Part shown: piece by piece, positions 12,496-22,868 of the stretch
Layout: the number at the start of each line of letters is the position of its first letter
Position numbering within the stretch: position 1 is the stretch's first letter
Assembly: GCF_947179165.1 (NCBI RefSeq)
Contig: NC_077245.1
Coordinates: 15,904,740 to 15,968,739, forward strand
Direction of reading: 5' to 3'
DNA length: 64,000 nt
Source of the DNA: Solanum dulcamara
Taxonomy: Eukaryota > Streptophyta > Magnoliopsida > Solanales > Solanaceae
Notes under the pieces: generated by a model
What the model was told of the DNA's origin: nothing
Database searches by the model: none
What the model saw: the letters and a program-made list of their open reading frames with translations, nothing else
Made by a program: the position numbers and the translations under genes

Positions 12496-12734
12496 TAATA
12501 CTATAACCTTCTGAGGCTTCTGTGACTGTGGCTTGTATTAAGAGTCATAATGTCCTCTATTTGGTTGACTATCACCACCTCCTTCTTGGTGTTCGGAATT
12601 ACCACTGCCAGTAGTATAAGTTTTCTGACTGAACAAAGTTGTACTTTTAATAGCCCTGTGAAGGAAAGCATCTGAACTTGCATGCATCAAATTTCTCTGA
12701 CTCTCTTGATCTAATATGAGTGAGAAGGCTTTGT

Positions 12735-13427
12735 TTAGATTAGGAGTAGGAGTTTGAGTAGAATTTGACCTCTAGTAGCTGAGTAGGACTCATTCAGTCC
12801 CATTAGAAACTGAAGTAGCCTTTGAAACTCACAGTGTTCTTTGAATTTCCTATACTCATCACAAGAGCATCCTGGATAAGGCATGATGGAGTCGAACTCA
12901 TTCCATAGGCTCTTAAGTGTAGTGTAGTAGTCAGTCACTGACAGAGTTCCCTGGTTTAGGATATAAATCTCCTTATGAAGATGAAACACATGCACACCAT
13001 TAATCTTGTCAAACCTCTCATTTAAATCACACCACACTTTGTGAGCATCATCACTGTACACTACACTCCTGAGCAGGCCTGGCCTCACAATATTCATAAT
13101 CCATGACAAAACAACATCATTGCATTTTCCCCAAATATCAACATACTCAGGCCCAAATTTTGATTTAGGATACCTACCATTAACAAACCCTAATTTAATC
13201 TTACCTAGTAGTCCAATACGCATTGAGATACTCCAGATTGCATAGTTCTCCGATCCGGTGAGTTGCAAGGAGATCAGAGAGCTTCCTGGAGTTTCATTTG
13301 ATTGTAGGTAAAATGGATGATTGTGATCTATCATAGGAGCTATGAAATGCACTGCTTTAGCTGTGGTGTTTGTGTTTAAGTTGTTAGTTTCCACAGATCC
13401 GGCTTCAAACTCAACTATAACAGCCAT
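12735..13427 (-). pseudogene. copia-1 gag
   Basis: The ATG at 13427 begins an open frame of 230 residues, MAVIVEFEAGSVETNN. It contains the copia gag N-terminal region (HPFYLQSNETPGSSLISLQL, TGSENYAIWSISMRIGL) and the core (VWCDLNERFDKINGVHVFHL, SVTDYYTTLKSLWNEFD, FLMGLNESYSATRGQIL). It ends early at 12735 relative to the knuckle at 12454, so at least one frame change or stop lies between. ORF start and distance from the primer site are as expected. Confidence 0.88.
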
Positions 13428-13539
13428 AGTTTCACAGCTTCGAGATTCGTTTGTTCTTATTAGTTGCTGACTACTGATTCTACTTCTTGTTGGCTAAGAA
13501 TCTCAGCACTCGAGTTTACCACACCGTAGGACATAATGA

Positions 13540-13552
13540 GGCTCTGATACCA
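13540..13552 (-). other. Primer binding site of copia-1
   Basis: The minus strand reads TGGTATCAGAGCC, an exact initiator-Met tRNA type site, immediately next to the 5' LTR. Confidence 0.9.
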
Positions 13553-13906
13553 TGTTAAATCTCCATTAATGAAGGTTAAGAACAGACGGCCATTGAAGAT
13601 AAGTGAAGAGAGAATAAGAGAGGAAACAAAGAGAGAGAAGAGAGGAAATGTAAGAAACAAGAGAGAGAATGAAAAATATCAAGTCCAGTAACCTCTTCTT
13701 TCTCAAAAAGAAAAAGTCGGAACCCGGGCGTATGTGTTATTTTCAGTATATTCCTTCCTTTTGTACATGTATACCACATTGTTTATGTTATGAGTATTGT
13801 ACACATTTGCCCAACTAACTACTTCTAACTACCATCTAACAACTTACTAACAAACCTGATCACTTTAACTAACCATTAGCTTGCCTAACTAATTCCTTAG
13901 TCAACA
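13553..13906 (-). repeat. 5' LTR of copia-1 (354 bp)
   Basis: It is bounded by TGTTAAATC and TTAGTCAACA on the plus strand (TG...CA). The left border abuts the primer site and the right border abuts the small-gene coding sequence. Its partner LTR is beyond the left edge. Confidence 0.85.
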
Positions 13907-13991
13907 ATTTCTTATCTTTTTTTGGAAACACACTTCCATTCTTTGATGTGCCTTCTCCGCTATATTCTTTTCCCTTTCTATTGTTCTCCAT
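13907..13991 (-). pseudogene. Small Lys-rich protein gene, copy a: 5' half, cut by copia-1
   Basis: The ATG at 13991 starts 28 codons (MENNRKGKE, an extra YSGE, then GTSKNGSVFPKKDKK) that match copies c, d and e. Codon 29 is interrupted by the TGTTGACTAAGG start of the copia-1 LTR. Read-through into the LTR would add about a dozen unrelated residues and a stop. The rest of the gene should lie left of base 1, beyond the 3' LTR of copia-1. A 12-base in-frame insertion distinguishes this copy; otherwise it was open when the retrotransposon landed. Leader and promoter layout match copy d. Function unknown. Confidence 0.85.
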
Positions 13992-14176
13992 ATCTTTGTA
14001 GAGAATATAACTAAATATACAAAATTGTATTCTCTGTAATAGCTTAAACTTTTAGATGAGATGGTCACACAGTACTTCAATAATTTTTTCTCTCAGATAA
14101 CTTGTGAATATGAGGAAGTGTATTGATGCTGAGTTGCTTATAACTTGTGATGTTTTGAGGAGTTCATATGCTGAGG

Positions 14177-14185
14177 TATTTATAG
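14177..14185 (-). promoter_or_regulatory. TATA box of small gene copy a
   Basis: The minus strand reads CTATAAATA within a block (ACTCCTATAAATACCTCA) shared by all five copies. It lies about 190 bp before the ATG, as in copy d. Confidence 0.7.
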
Positions 14186-14440
14186 GAGTTTTCAGGCTTT
14201 TGTTTATGGTCATGAAAGTTTTCATGTAACTCTCGTCGAATTTCTGAGTAATTAGCTCATGTAAGATTAAAAGAAGATTGTTGATTATTTCTTGCATGGA
14301 ATGCGTGTTTGTGTGTGTTAGTAAAAATTGAAAATATATTACTCCTACTTAGTTTGTCATTTGCATATATGGGGTGTATGTGTGTATGTGTTGGATGGGA
14401 ATGGGTTTTGTGGGTTTGTGTGGCGGTGTGTGGATTGATT

Positions 14441-14452
14441 AGGATGACTCCT
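14441..14452 (-). promoter_or_regulatory. Conserved upstream dyad AGGATGACTCCT, copy a
   Basis: An imperfect palindrome with a TGACTC core (bZIP/GCN4-like half site by pattern only) sits in a longer block of CACACAAACCCACAAAACCC-like sequence. The block is kept upstream of every family member, here about 260 bp above the TATA box. Confidence 0.45.
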
Positions 14453-14977
14453 ACATAATTTTGGTTTTTTGTATTTAATAATTTTAGTTGACGACCTATG
14501 AAATTGTTAGACACATTTCTTGGAAATTAATGTACTCCGTACTACTCATGGTATTAGTTTATTTTCAAAAATATTTAAACCACTACTAAGGTTTTGGAAG
14601 TGGAATTTCATTGTATTTAATCTTTATTAGTTTTCGAACTACTTAATATAAATATTTTAAAATTGTATAAATAGCATTTGAAATATTATGTATGTCATGA
14701 GTTGCACAAAATTTTAAATGAGAAAATTAAATACAAGCCTGAACGAATATAATAAATGGTGAGTTTATTCGACTGATATTTATTGTCATCCCAAAGTACA
14801 AACATATTACAAATTGCTTTCAAATTATGATTATGAGAATATCTTTGAACTAATTTGTACTATGTCATATAGAACGCATGTATCTACTTGTTCAACTTTA
14901 TACAAATTTAAGTGTTTACTTGTGTACTCCTAAAGTTGAAGGATATTTATAGATATCAATTGAGGCTAAATTAAATG

Positions 14978-15034
<57 letters not shown>

Positions 15035-15240
15035 ATTTAATGATTTCACAAATTTGGGAATAAGCACTAAAATTGGTGATTCAACTTCAACTTTTCATGT
15101 GTATACATTAAATTGCTTGAAAACAATAAGCATTAAAATTTGTTGAAAATATATCCATTGAACACACGCTGTTTCCATGGCTCACATCTCTTTTGATTTA
15201 CCCACATGACATTGCATAAAACAAATCTTAAGTCCTATTG
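14453..15240 (-). other. Far upstream flank of copy a
   Basis: No gene seen. The stretch 15032-15200 (AAGATTTAATGATT, GCACTAAAATTG, CTGTTTCCATGGCTCACATC) is homologous to 48100-48290 beyond the solo LTR upstream of copy d, and partly to 18420-18500 upstream of copy b. The duplicated unit is therefore at least 1.3 kb. It includes a (TA)n run at 14982-15032. Confidence 0.6.
14982..15032. repeat. (TA)n microsatellite, about 25 units
   Basis: Uninterrupted TA dinucleotides. The matching position upstream of copy d (about 48050) has no long run, so it expanded after duplication. Confidence 0.95.
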
Positions 15241-15252
15241 AAATACTTATGG

Positions 15253-15330
15253 GCTATTGCCATGGATATAGCTACCAAATACAGAACTCGACCAAGCATA
15301 ACCAAGGTTCGTGTCAAACTTGATCTCTTC
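15253..15330 (+). pseudogene. Fragment of a DUF4283-type LINE/gag-like protein
   Basis: One frame reads AIAMDIATKYRTRPSITKVR followed by VKLDL. This resembles the conserved central part of plant DUF4283/CCHC proteins, the ORF1-like products of plant LINEs. Nothing flanking it stays open, so it is a fossil. The assignment is from memory of the family pattern; an alternative is chance resemblance. Confidence 0.5.
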
Positions 15331-15479
15331 CATGTTACATTCTAGTTTTAATGATTCAACAAACTATGGAATCTGCTCAAGGGACTTAGTCTCATGCGCA
15401 ACATCTGTCAAAAATGAGAGTGGGGCCAGCTGTAAACGTTGCCATCACCTATTGTGGTTGGTGGAGAAGTAAAGCTTCC

Positions 15480-16100
15480 AGGCAATAAGATGACACTAGA
15501 TTGTTTTGTCCATATGTTAATACTCACTCTTTGACAAAAAACAACCTAGTTTTGCATAACGATTTTAAAGAGAAAAAAATTCATTCTCTCTCAAGCAAGA
15601 ACAACTTCACTACGACAACAAGGGGCCTGATAGAGGTATCCGAGAAAAGTTTTGAGTTGTTTTGTGTTGTTATTGTGTCTTATGTTCCAAACATTGTAAG
15701 ATTAGTTCCTGTATTATAAAGGAATATTGATCATCTTATATTATATTTTGAGTTATTGAGTTCATGGCTAGAGTTAGCTTTGATGGGTTTGTTTGAAGTC
15801 TACACTAACTAGAATTAGTTTGTGTAGTGGGCAATAGAGGTATTGCTTAGGCTTATGTCTTGTAATAGAGTTGCTACAAAGGAGAGGGAGTGGTAGGTTA
15901 ATTCCTAGATTGCAAGAGTTTGTAATCTGAATATTGGCTCTTTTATTAGTGTTCGTTGGTAAAATCATGTGTGACAAGTCGTGATTTTCTCCTTCCTTGA
16001 ACAAGGAGGTTTGCACGTAAAATCTTGTGCTCTTAACTTTAAGTTTTACTTTCTGTATTGTTCTTAATAATGTCAAGAGACCTGATCCATTGACACTATT
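15480..16100 (+). mobile_element. Probable decayed copia LTR fragment
   Basis: Features typical of Tnt1/Tork-type copia LTRs occur in the right order: TCTCTCAAGCAAGAACAAC, GGGCAATAGAGGTATTGC, a TTGGTAAAATCATG stretch, TGATTTTCTCCTTCCTTG, GGAGGTTTGCACGTAAAATC and CTTGTGCTC. No coding sequence or primer site is next to it and I could not fix its ends. Low certainty. Confidence 0.4.
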
Positions 16101-16440
16101 ATGGGCTCATACAAGCCATCATTCCATACTAAGGATAAATCATGATTGGGTGGGCTTAAGAAATTTAGCGGCAAGTGATTATGCCGCTTTCAGTCAAGTT
16201 TGTTGAAGTGACACAGGTTTAATGATTAAGCTAACTTAATCATATAATGATTATAATCATCACCCTTTCTGCTGTAAAATTCAGGTATAAATATAGTAAT
16301 TGGTTTATTTGTCTGGTGCAGTATCTCTTACTCTTACCTGACAATATTTCTGCCCCTCAATAGTAATCATATTCAATTTGTTCTGTCGCCTTGCATTATA
16401 GTATATCACTATATTGGCCTTAATTTGTTGCCATGCTAGA
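16101..16440. other. Unassigned AT-rich stretch
   Basis: I see no gene, repeat border or RNA. It lies between the LTR-like fragment and the 3' flank of copy b. Confidence 0.5.
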
Positions 16441-16810
16441 ACCATACCTCTTACTAAAACAAACCAAAAAAATTGGGGATAAGGGACAGGAAAGGGGAAA
16501 TGGGGAGAGATTATAAAGTGGAAAATTGAACTTTCACCCACAAAATAATTAGATAAACAAACAACTAAGCTATTAAAATTCTTCAAAATTCAAGTACTCC
16601 ACTTTAGTTTGAATTTAGAAATTAACAACGGAATCTAATGAACAAAAGGAAATGAAGACTCGTGTTACAACTTACAAAATCCTTGAAAGTTAATTAATAA
16701 GGGAAATATCACTCTCATAGGAAAAAAAATACTACACCATAGTTTATTAATGATTTTAACTTATATATATGTCAACAGTATTGTAAAGAATCAGGTATAA
16801 ACACTGTTTA

Positions 16811-17205
16811 TAGAGCCCGTTTGGATTGGCTTTAAGTTGGTCAAAACCAACTTAAAGCCCCTTTTCAGCTTTTGGACGTGTTTGCCTAATGCTAACTTTA
16901 AGTCAGAAAGTTCTTAAAGTCAGTCAAAAATGAAAAGTTAGGATTCCTAACTTTTTTTTTTTAAGTGCTTAAAGTCATTTTCTTTGACCATGAAAATTAC
17001 TTTTATATCCCTTATATTTTAACTAAATTTCCAAACTACCCTTTTTATTCTTTTAACCCTAAAATTCACATAATTTTCCTCATTTAAGCACTTTTATCCA
17101 AACACTCAACTGCTTATTTATAAAAATAACTTTCAGCACTTTAAAGTTCTAAAAGCACTTCATACATAAAAGTTACTTTTTTTAAACTCATCCAAACAGG
17201 CTCTA
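16811..17205. mobile_element. MITE-like element in the 3' flank of copy b
   Basis: About 395 bp with near-perfect terminal inverted repeats: TAGAGCCCGTTTGGAT at the left, ATCCAAACAGGCTCTA at the right. The interior is AT-rich with no coding potential. The equivalent sites near copies c (about 25745) and e (about 48865) lack it: AAACATTTTTTACAATATTG there, versus AAACACTGTTTA/TAATACTGGC around the element. This is an empty-site proof of insertion. The target duplication is ambiguous (TA or TATA), so the superfamily is not assigned. Confidence 0.75.
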
Positions 17206-17311
17206 TAATACTGGCGATATATATAAATTACACCCTCAGAATCAAATAAATACTTTATTCATTATATAACATAAGCACAATCATAAAAGCAAGTTCATTA
17301 TAGTAAGGGGA

Positions 17312-17482
17312 CTAAGAGGTGCCATAAGAGGGGTTAATCTTTTTCTTATCATTCTTGGAAGTGGACACCACAACTTTGCCTATCTTTTCAACAGTCATTG
17401 CCTTCACTGATTTCTAATCTTTCTTTGAAAACACACTGCCATTCTTTGATGTGCCTTCTTTTCCCTTTCCATTATTCTCCAT
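17312..17482 (-). pseudogene. Small Lys-rich protein gene, copy b: nonsense codon
   Basis: This is a full-length 171-bp copy (ATG at 17482, stop at 17312-17314) with no frameshift. Codon 23 is TAG (plus strand CTA at 17414-17416) where the intact copies have AAG lysine, truncating the product to 22 residues. Other changes at conserved places are Pro19 to Ser (VFSKKD), Phe42 to Ser and Asp53 to Tyr. The TATA box is kept at 17579-17587; the upstream dyad at 18107-18118 is degraded. A MITE sits 106 bp beyond the 3' end. All signs point to a recent pseudogene of the c/e subgroup. Confidence 0.85.
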
Positions 17483-17578
17483 TAATTCACTTCTCTTAGA
17501 ATTAATATGAGGAAGTGTAGTGTATTATTGCTTTGTTGGCTTTTACTTGTGATGCTTTGAGGAGTTCATATGTTAAGG

Positions 17579-17587
17579 TATTTATAG
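17579..17587 (-). promoter_or_regulatory. TATA box of small gene copy b
   Basis: Minus-strand CTATAAATA, 97 bp before the ATG, as in copies c and e. Confidence 0.6.
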
Positions 17588-18500
17588 GAGTTTTAAGGCC
17601 TTTGTTTATAATGTCATGAAAGTTTTCATGTAACTCTAGTTGAATTTTTGAGTAATTAGCTTATGTAAGATTAAAAGAAGATTTTTAATTATTTCTTGCA
17701 TGGAATATGTGAGTGGGTTTTGGATTTATTTTTTTATCTAAAGGCCAACAAAGAGAGAATGAAGATTTTGAGTCAAAAAAACTATGGTTGAATGATTTTG
17801 TTAGCCAAATTAACAAAAAAAAAAGATTTAGTTGAATGACCATATATCCAAGAAATTAACTCTTGCTTGTGTGGTTGAGCCAAGGAAACTACGTATTTAT
17901 TGTTCAAACTATTACCAAAAACTAATTTTTATTTCTGGCAATGGAATATGTGTTTGTGCGGTCTCGGATTGTTCATTTTAATATATGAAGTCATATGTAT
18001 GTAGTAAACTAGGAATTTAATTTTCATGCTAATTTAAATTACTGAAAACTAATAGATGTCTGTGTGTTGGAGGAGTGATCGGCTTGTGTGGGTTTGTAGA
18101 TTAATTTGGATGACTTCTATTTTAATTGTTTTTTACTGTGTATTTAATAATTTTCAGATCATGACGAAGAAATTGTTACACATTTCTAGGATAATAGTTT
18201 GTTTTCAAAATATACTTAACCAATCAGAAAGAAAATTGATTTTACTTTTTCATGTAATTTTCACCATCTTCATTACCAATTTTGCCTCGTTATTTTTTTT
18301 TAAAGGAAGCATGTCCCTATCATAATCTTACATAAAAAAGTAACTTAGAACCCAAATAATTAGCTAGATGTGTTTTAAAAGATATATTGATGGCGCAAAG
18401 AAATTATTATGTAAGTAATATAAGATTTAATGGTTCACAAATTCGGGGATAAGCACTCAAATTTTTTGATTTCAACTTGAATTTTTCATGTCTATACATT
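17588..18500 (-). other. Upstream flank of copy b
   Basis: No gene seen. It contains the family upstream block (18056-18130) with a degraded dyad at 18107-18118, and at 18420-18500 sequence shared with the far flanks of copies a and d. Confidence 0.6.
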
Positions 18501-19058
18501 TTGCTTGAAAACCTTATGCTTAATACATAGAATACATTCTAAAATTAACAAATTATTCATGTAATTTCTGGTTGAATTTCTAAGTAATTAGGTCATGTAA
18601 GATTAGGAGAACAGGTGTGTTTGGTATGAAGTTAAAGATTTTTTAATTTTTGTATGTTTGGTTGGATTAAAAAATTTGAAAAATATTTTTTAATAGACTT
18701 ATTTTTCTTCAATTTAAGAAAAATGATTTCATGCATAAAGTAAGAAAAACGATTTACAAAACTTCCCTTCAGCCTCATCACCTGACCCCGACTCGGGATC
18801 CAACTCCCAATCCTATCCGAGACCCAACTCCCGACTCCAATATTGACCCCGTCCTCGACTATGACTCCCAACATTATAACTCGATCCAAAACCCAACATT
18901 GATCTTTATATGAGACTTGACCCACATACTAAAATAAGTCCAAAACCGACAGGCAACCTCACTTTTGTCGGCAAAATTGATGTCATACCGACGTATTGGA
19001 CAACATCGATTTAATCTGGGTCGGTTCAAGAAATTGACGGACTAGGTTGGTTATAACC
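18501..19058. repeat. Unassigned flank with a short GACTCC-type degenerate repeat
   Basis: From 18779 to about 18880 the sequence is a degenerate series of GACCCC, GACTCC, CAACTCCC units, the same sequence class as the larger array at 24080. No coding sequence is supported elsewhere; it ends at the target duplication of copia-2. Confidence 0.55.
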
Positions 19059-19063
19059 AAGGG
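19059..19063. repeat. Target site duplication AAGGG of copia-2, left copy
   Basis: AAGGG recurs at 23104-23108 after the right LTR; it fixes both borders. Confidence 0.85.
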
Positions 19064-19250
19064 TGAAAAGAACTGTACAATCTTGACTGTCCTTTATTCA
19101 TTCCCCTAAGAGAGAATATATATGTGATACAATATTGAAATAAGAAAACTAAATATCTCCTTAATATGCTATCAAATATATAAAAAATTATATGGTAATT
19201 ATTTCCCTACAAATATGCTACCAAATATACAAAGATATTATACTACAATA
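19064..19250 (-). repeat. 3' LTR of copia-2 (187 bp)
   Basis: It runs from TGAAAAGAACTGTACAATC to TACTACAATA on the plus strand and abuts the polypurine tract. Both LTRs end in TA rather than CA on this strand, which the flanking AAGGG requires. It lacks a 48-bp segment that is duplicated in the other LTR. Confidence 0.85.
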
Positions 19251-19350
19251 CTCCCCCCCTCAAGTTGGAGCATGGGGAATCAAAAATGCCCAACTTGGAA
19301 AGCAAGAAGTCAAACTGAGTTTTGCCGAGAGCTTTGGTAAAAATGTCTAC

Positions 19351-20656
19351 CTATTGTGAAGATGTTGAAACGTGCGACGGAGAGATCAAACCTTCATTAA
19401 TTGCATCACGAACAAAGTGATAATCTACCTCAATGTGCTTTGTTCGTTCATGGAAAATTATATTTTTTGCAATATGCAAAGCGGACTGACTATCACAAAA
19501 TAATTTGATCTCCTTGGGATGTTGTATACCTAAACTCAACAACAGACCTTTCAACCACTTCAACTCACAAGTGACCGCAGTCATGGACCTATATTCAGCT
19601 TCTGTAGAAGATCTAGAAACTATGTGCTGCTTCTTTGTCTTCCAAGAGATGAGAGATTGACCTAGAAATACTAGTCAATCTATCAACGAACGACGAGTAA
19701 GTGGACAAGCCGCCCAATCAAAATCACACCATCCCTGCAAAGTCAACTTACTGTCGGCACGTAACAAAATACCCTGTCCAGGGGTGCCTTTCAAATAACG
19801 GACCACTCATACAGACGCTTCTCAATATTCAATTCGGGGTTCTTGCATGAATTGAGATAAAATATGAACAGAGTATGCCAAGTTCGATCGAGTGACCCCC
19901 AAATAAATCAAACGCCCAATTAATCTACGGTAGACCTTTGGATCCGACAACAAATCTCTATTTGCAAGATCAAGTTTATGATTTTTCTCATTACGGAATC
20001 CACTTGGCTTTGCATCTAACAATCTTGCTTCAGAGACAATATCAAGAGTATACTTGCGTTGACACAAAAACAACCCTGATGAACTACGAGCTACTTCAAT
20101 ACCCAAAAAATATTTGAGAGACCCAAGGTCTTTTATTTTGAAATAATCACTCAAATAGGCTTTGAAAGTTGCAAGTGCAGTAGAATCATTCCTAGAAACA
20201 ATAAGATCATCAACATAAACCAAGATATTAATTTGAATATTCCCTCTAGTAAATGTAAAAAGAGAATAGCCAGAATAAGATTGTAGGAAACCGTACCCTT
20301 TCAAAGCAGTCACTAATTTTGCAAACCAATATCTAGGGGTTTGTTTCAACCCATACAGCGATTTGCGCAAATGACACACCAACGTCGGATCTGGATTTTC
20401 AAAATCGGGAGAAAGCTTCATATACACCTCCTCATCAAGGTCACCATTTAAAAAGGCGTTATGAACATCCATTTGGTGAAGTTTCCAATTTTTGGATGCT
20501 GTAATGGCTAGGAAGGCTCGAACGGTAGTCATCTTGGCGATCGGAGCAAAAAAATTCATTATAGTCAATCTCTGCTTGTTGATGATTTTCCAACACAACC
20601 AAGCGCGATTTGAGCCGTTCTACATCTCCATTTGATAAAATCTTGGTCCTGTACAC
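19351..20656 (-). pseudogene. copia-2 reverse transcriptase and RNase H
   Basis: The RT frame is open for 258 residues (20598-19822). It has [50 protein letters not shown], the catalytic ILVYVDDLIVS, FKIKDLGSLKYFLGIEVARS and the PKVYRRLIGRLIYLGVTR block. RNase H resumes in another frame (19584-19351): MTAVTCELKWLKGLLLSLGI, LFCDSQSALHIAKN and HERTKHIEVDYHFVRD. The YVDD catalytic motif is intact, yet the polyprotein is broken between the segments and at the join to integrase. Confidence 0.9.
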
Positions 20657-22109
20657 TCATTGATTACCAAGTATTTTCTTACCCAGAGGAAGATGTTCCA
20701 AAGTCCATGTACCATTGTCTTCCAATGCACATATCTCTTTTTTTATTGAATGTCTCCAACCTTCGTGTTTCATGGCTTCTTTGAAGGTCTTAGGATCCTT
20801 ACCCGAAATAATAGCTGCAAGAAACTTATGATTATTTACAGAGAAATTATCACAATTAATATAGTGTGCCAAAGGATAGGGAGTACCTAAGGATTGATTG
20901 TTAACCGGAGTAGTAGGAGATAGACTATTAGCAAAAATTGAGTATGTCACATGATCACGAAGCAAAATAGAGGGAAATTTCTCCCAAAAATCACGCCCCA
21001 AGCCACCTTCCACATCCGTGGCTGGAGTATGGTGTTGCTACCCCCCCTCGCTGCTAGCGGGTGCTGGGTTTCCAGCGGGCTAGGCAGTTGTCGTTGACTG
21101 TAGCTTGTCCTGGCTGCCAGCAGGTACTAGTTGGGTTGTTGCTTGCGGCTGCTGTCCGGTAGTCTCCGAACTATCAACTTTGCCCCTAAGTTATCTCCGT
21201 ACACCATAAAATCACCATCGATTTCAGCACCCACATCAAAAAAATTAGACAAAATATGAACATCATCCGGACAAGCAAAAGAAAACACATCTTCCACAAA
21301 CTTCACATCACAAGAGATAAAATATTCCTTCGTATCAAAATCAAACAACCGCCACCCCTTCTTACAAAACAGATATCCCACAAACAAACACTTTCTGCTT
21401 CGACTAGCAAATTTGTCACCCTAAGTTTTTTGATTATGAGCAAAACACAAACACCCAAAGGTACGAATAGCATCAAAAGAAGGAGGTTTATTGAATAGAA
21501 TTTGAAAGGTGTTTTACTTTGTAAATTGGGTGTGGGGGTACGATTTATGAGATGAGATGCAGCAAGAACACATTCACCCCAGAAAAAAATAGGCAAATTG
21601 GCCTGAAATCTTAGAGCCCTAACAACATTCAACACATGTTTATGCTTTATCCCTACTCTCCCATTCTGTTGCGGAGTACCTACACAAGAGGTTTGAAACA
21701 GAATACCAGTGGCAAAAAAATAATTGATCAAACAATTAAATTCGGTACTATTATCACTTTGTACAACTTTAATTGTTTGATTAAATTGTCGATCAACCAT
21801 ATCAACGAAAGCCATAAACATCTGAAACACTTCTGTTTTATCAACCAACTAATAGATCCAAATAGCTCAGAAAAAATCATTAATAATTATTAGAAAATAA
21901 CGAACTCCACACGACGAAACATGTCGATATGGACCCCACAAATTACAATGTATTTTCTCAAATATTTTAGACGCTTTATTATCACTTAAAGAAAATTTGT
22001 CTCTAGGATGGTTAGCATGTAAACACACTTCACAATCATTTGCTAAACTATTCTTATCACTACTAACATGAGGAAGCAACTTAACTACTCTCTCGGAAGG
22101 ATGCCCCAA
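20657..22109 (-). pseudogene. copia-2 integrase, catalytic residues lost
   Basis: The pieces are the HHCC region (GHPSERVVKLL, CEVCLHANHPRDKFSLS) at about 22109-21990, the core, and a C-terminal part (FWGECVLAASHLINRTPTP, then KFVEDVFSFACPD in another frame). Two of the three catalytic acids are changed: the first Asp is Asn in HCNLWGPYR, and the Glu is Gly in PQQNGRVGIKHKH; the Asp in VVQSDNSTEFN remains. There are frame changes near 21860, 21300 and 21010. This enzyme could not have been active. Confidence 0.88.
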
Positions 22110-22829
22110 TCATCGATGCCACAATTTCAATGCTGACGCTGTCATGACAGTAGGCACACGTTGCATCATCTCCGATTTGCTAAAATAGTATAGTCCGTCC
22201 CTCCTAACTCCCATTTCAATCAGCTCCTTCAGTGGGTCCTGAATAACACACATATAAGAATTAAAAGAGACAATAGTGCGTAAATTATCTGTAAGTCGGG
22301 GGACGGAGAGTAAGTTGCAACGTAAATAAGGCACATAAAGGACCTGATGTAAGGTGATTTTATCTGACAGTCGAACGAAACCTTTCAAAGAAGCAAACAC
22401 ATTTTCACCATTAGGCAAATCAACAGGACAATCAACAGTATGAACATCAAACAACCAAGATTTCTCACCGATAACATGATGAGTAGCACTGATGTCAATA
22501 ATCCAAGAAGAAACATCAAACTTACCATTCAAGAAATTTTCTGGAATTATAGCATTACTAAAAAATCCCGTAATAGCTTTTCATTGATTGGAAGTAAAGT
22601 GCTGACCCACGACAACGGTATTTGATGCGGTTGTTACACAATTTGCCACTGGTGAAGACGTGGAGGTGCTGCCGGGCGTGGCAGTTACGGCTGTCCATTC
22701 ATCAAAATTATCACCCTTGAAATGAGTAGACATGATATAGTCCCCGGATCGGTCTTGAGGACCTAGAAAATAGGGAGAAATAGATTCATTTTTTTATGGT
22801 GGTGGAGGAGGTACGTCGTCACCAGCCAT
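22110..22829 (-). pseudogene. copia-2 gag stump and protease-proximal region
   Basis: The ATG at 22829 gives MAGDDVPPPPP and a stop, then more gag N-terminus ending at GDNFDEW near 22695. It is followed directly by a Thr/Ser-rich segment and FDVSSWIIDISATHHV, where the last part resembles the copia protease active-site region (normally an aspartate-containing D-S/T-G), here DISATHH. The ORF 22532-22110 then runs to ALKLWHR at the start of GAG-pre-integrase. The capsid core and CCHC knuckle are deleted. Confidence 0.75.
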
Positions 22830-22868
22830 GAAAATTTACGATGAAGATTTTTTTTGGCTCAGATACCA

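Larger units (their letters stand above)
10822..13906 (-). mobile_element. copia-1: integrase, gag and 5' LTR half
   Basis: This is the 5' half of the Ty1/copia element interrupted at 1193. On the minus strand it runs LTR (13553-13906), tRNA-iMet primer site (13540-13552), gag (13427 down), CCHC (12454-12495), integrase core (12156-11362) and its C-terminal part (to 10827), then jumps to 1187. It is inserted in the coding sequence of small gene copy a: bases 13907-13911 (ATTTC) should be one copy of its target duplication; the other is left of the window. Several in-frame stops make it defective. Confidence 0.93.

Noticed and set aside
14257..14514. 85-residue His/Thr-rich frame upstream of copy a
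   Set aside because: It is the CACACAAACCCAC-type upstream block read as protein; the block is conserved as DNA upstream of all copies, and the frame is not kept.
15501..16076. Open frames of 72 and 100 residues at 15501-15719 (+) and 15774-16076 (-)
   Set aside because: They lie in the copia LTR-like fragment and show no domain or conservation.
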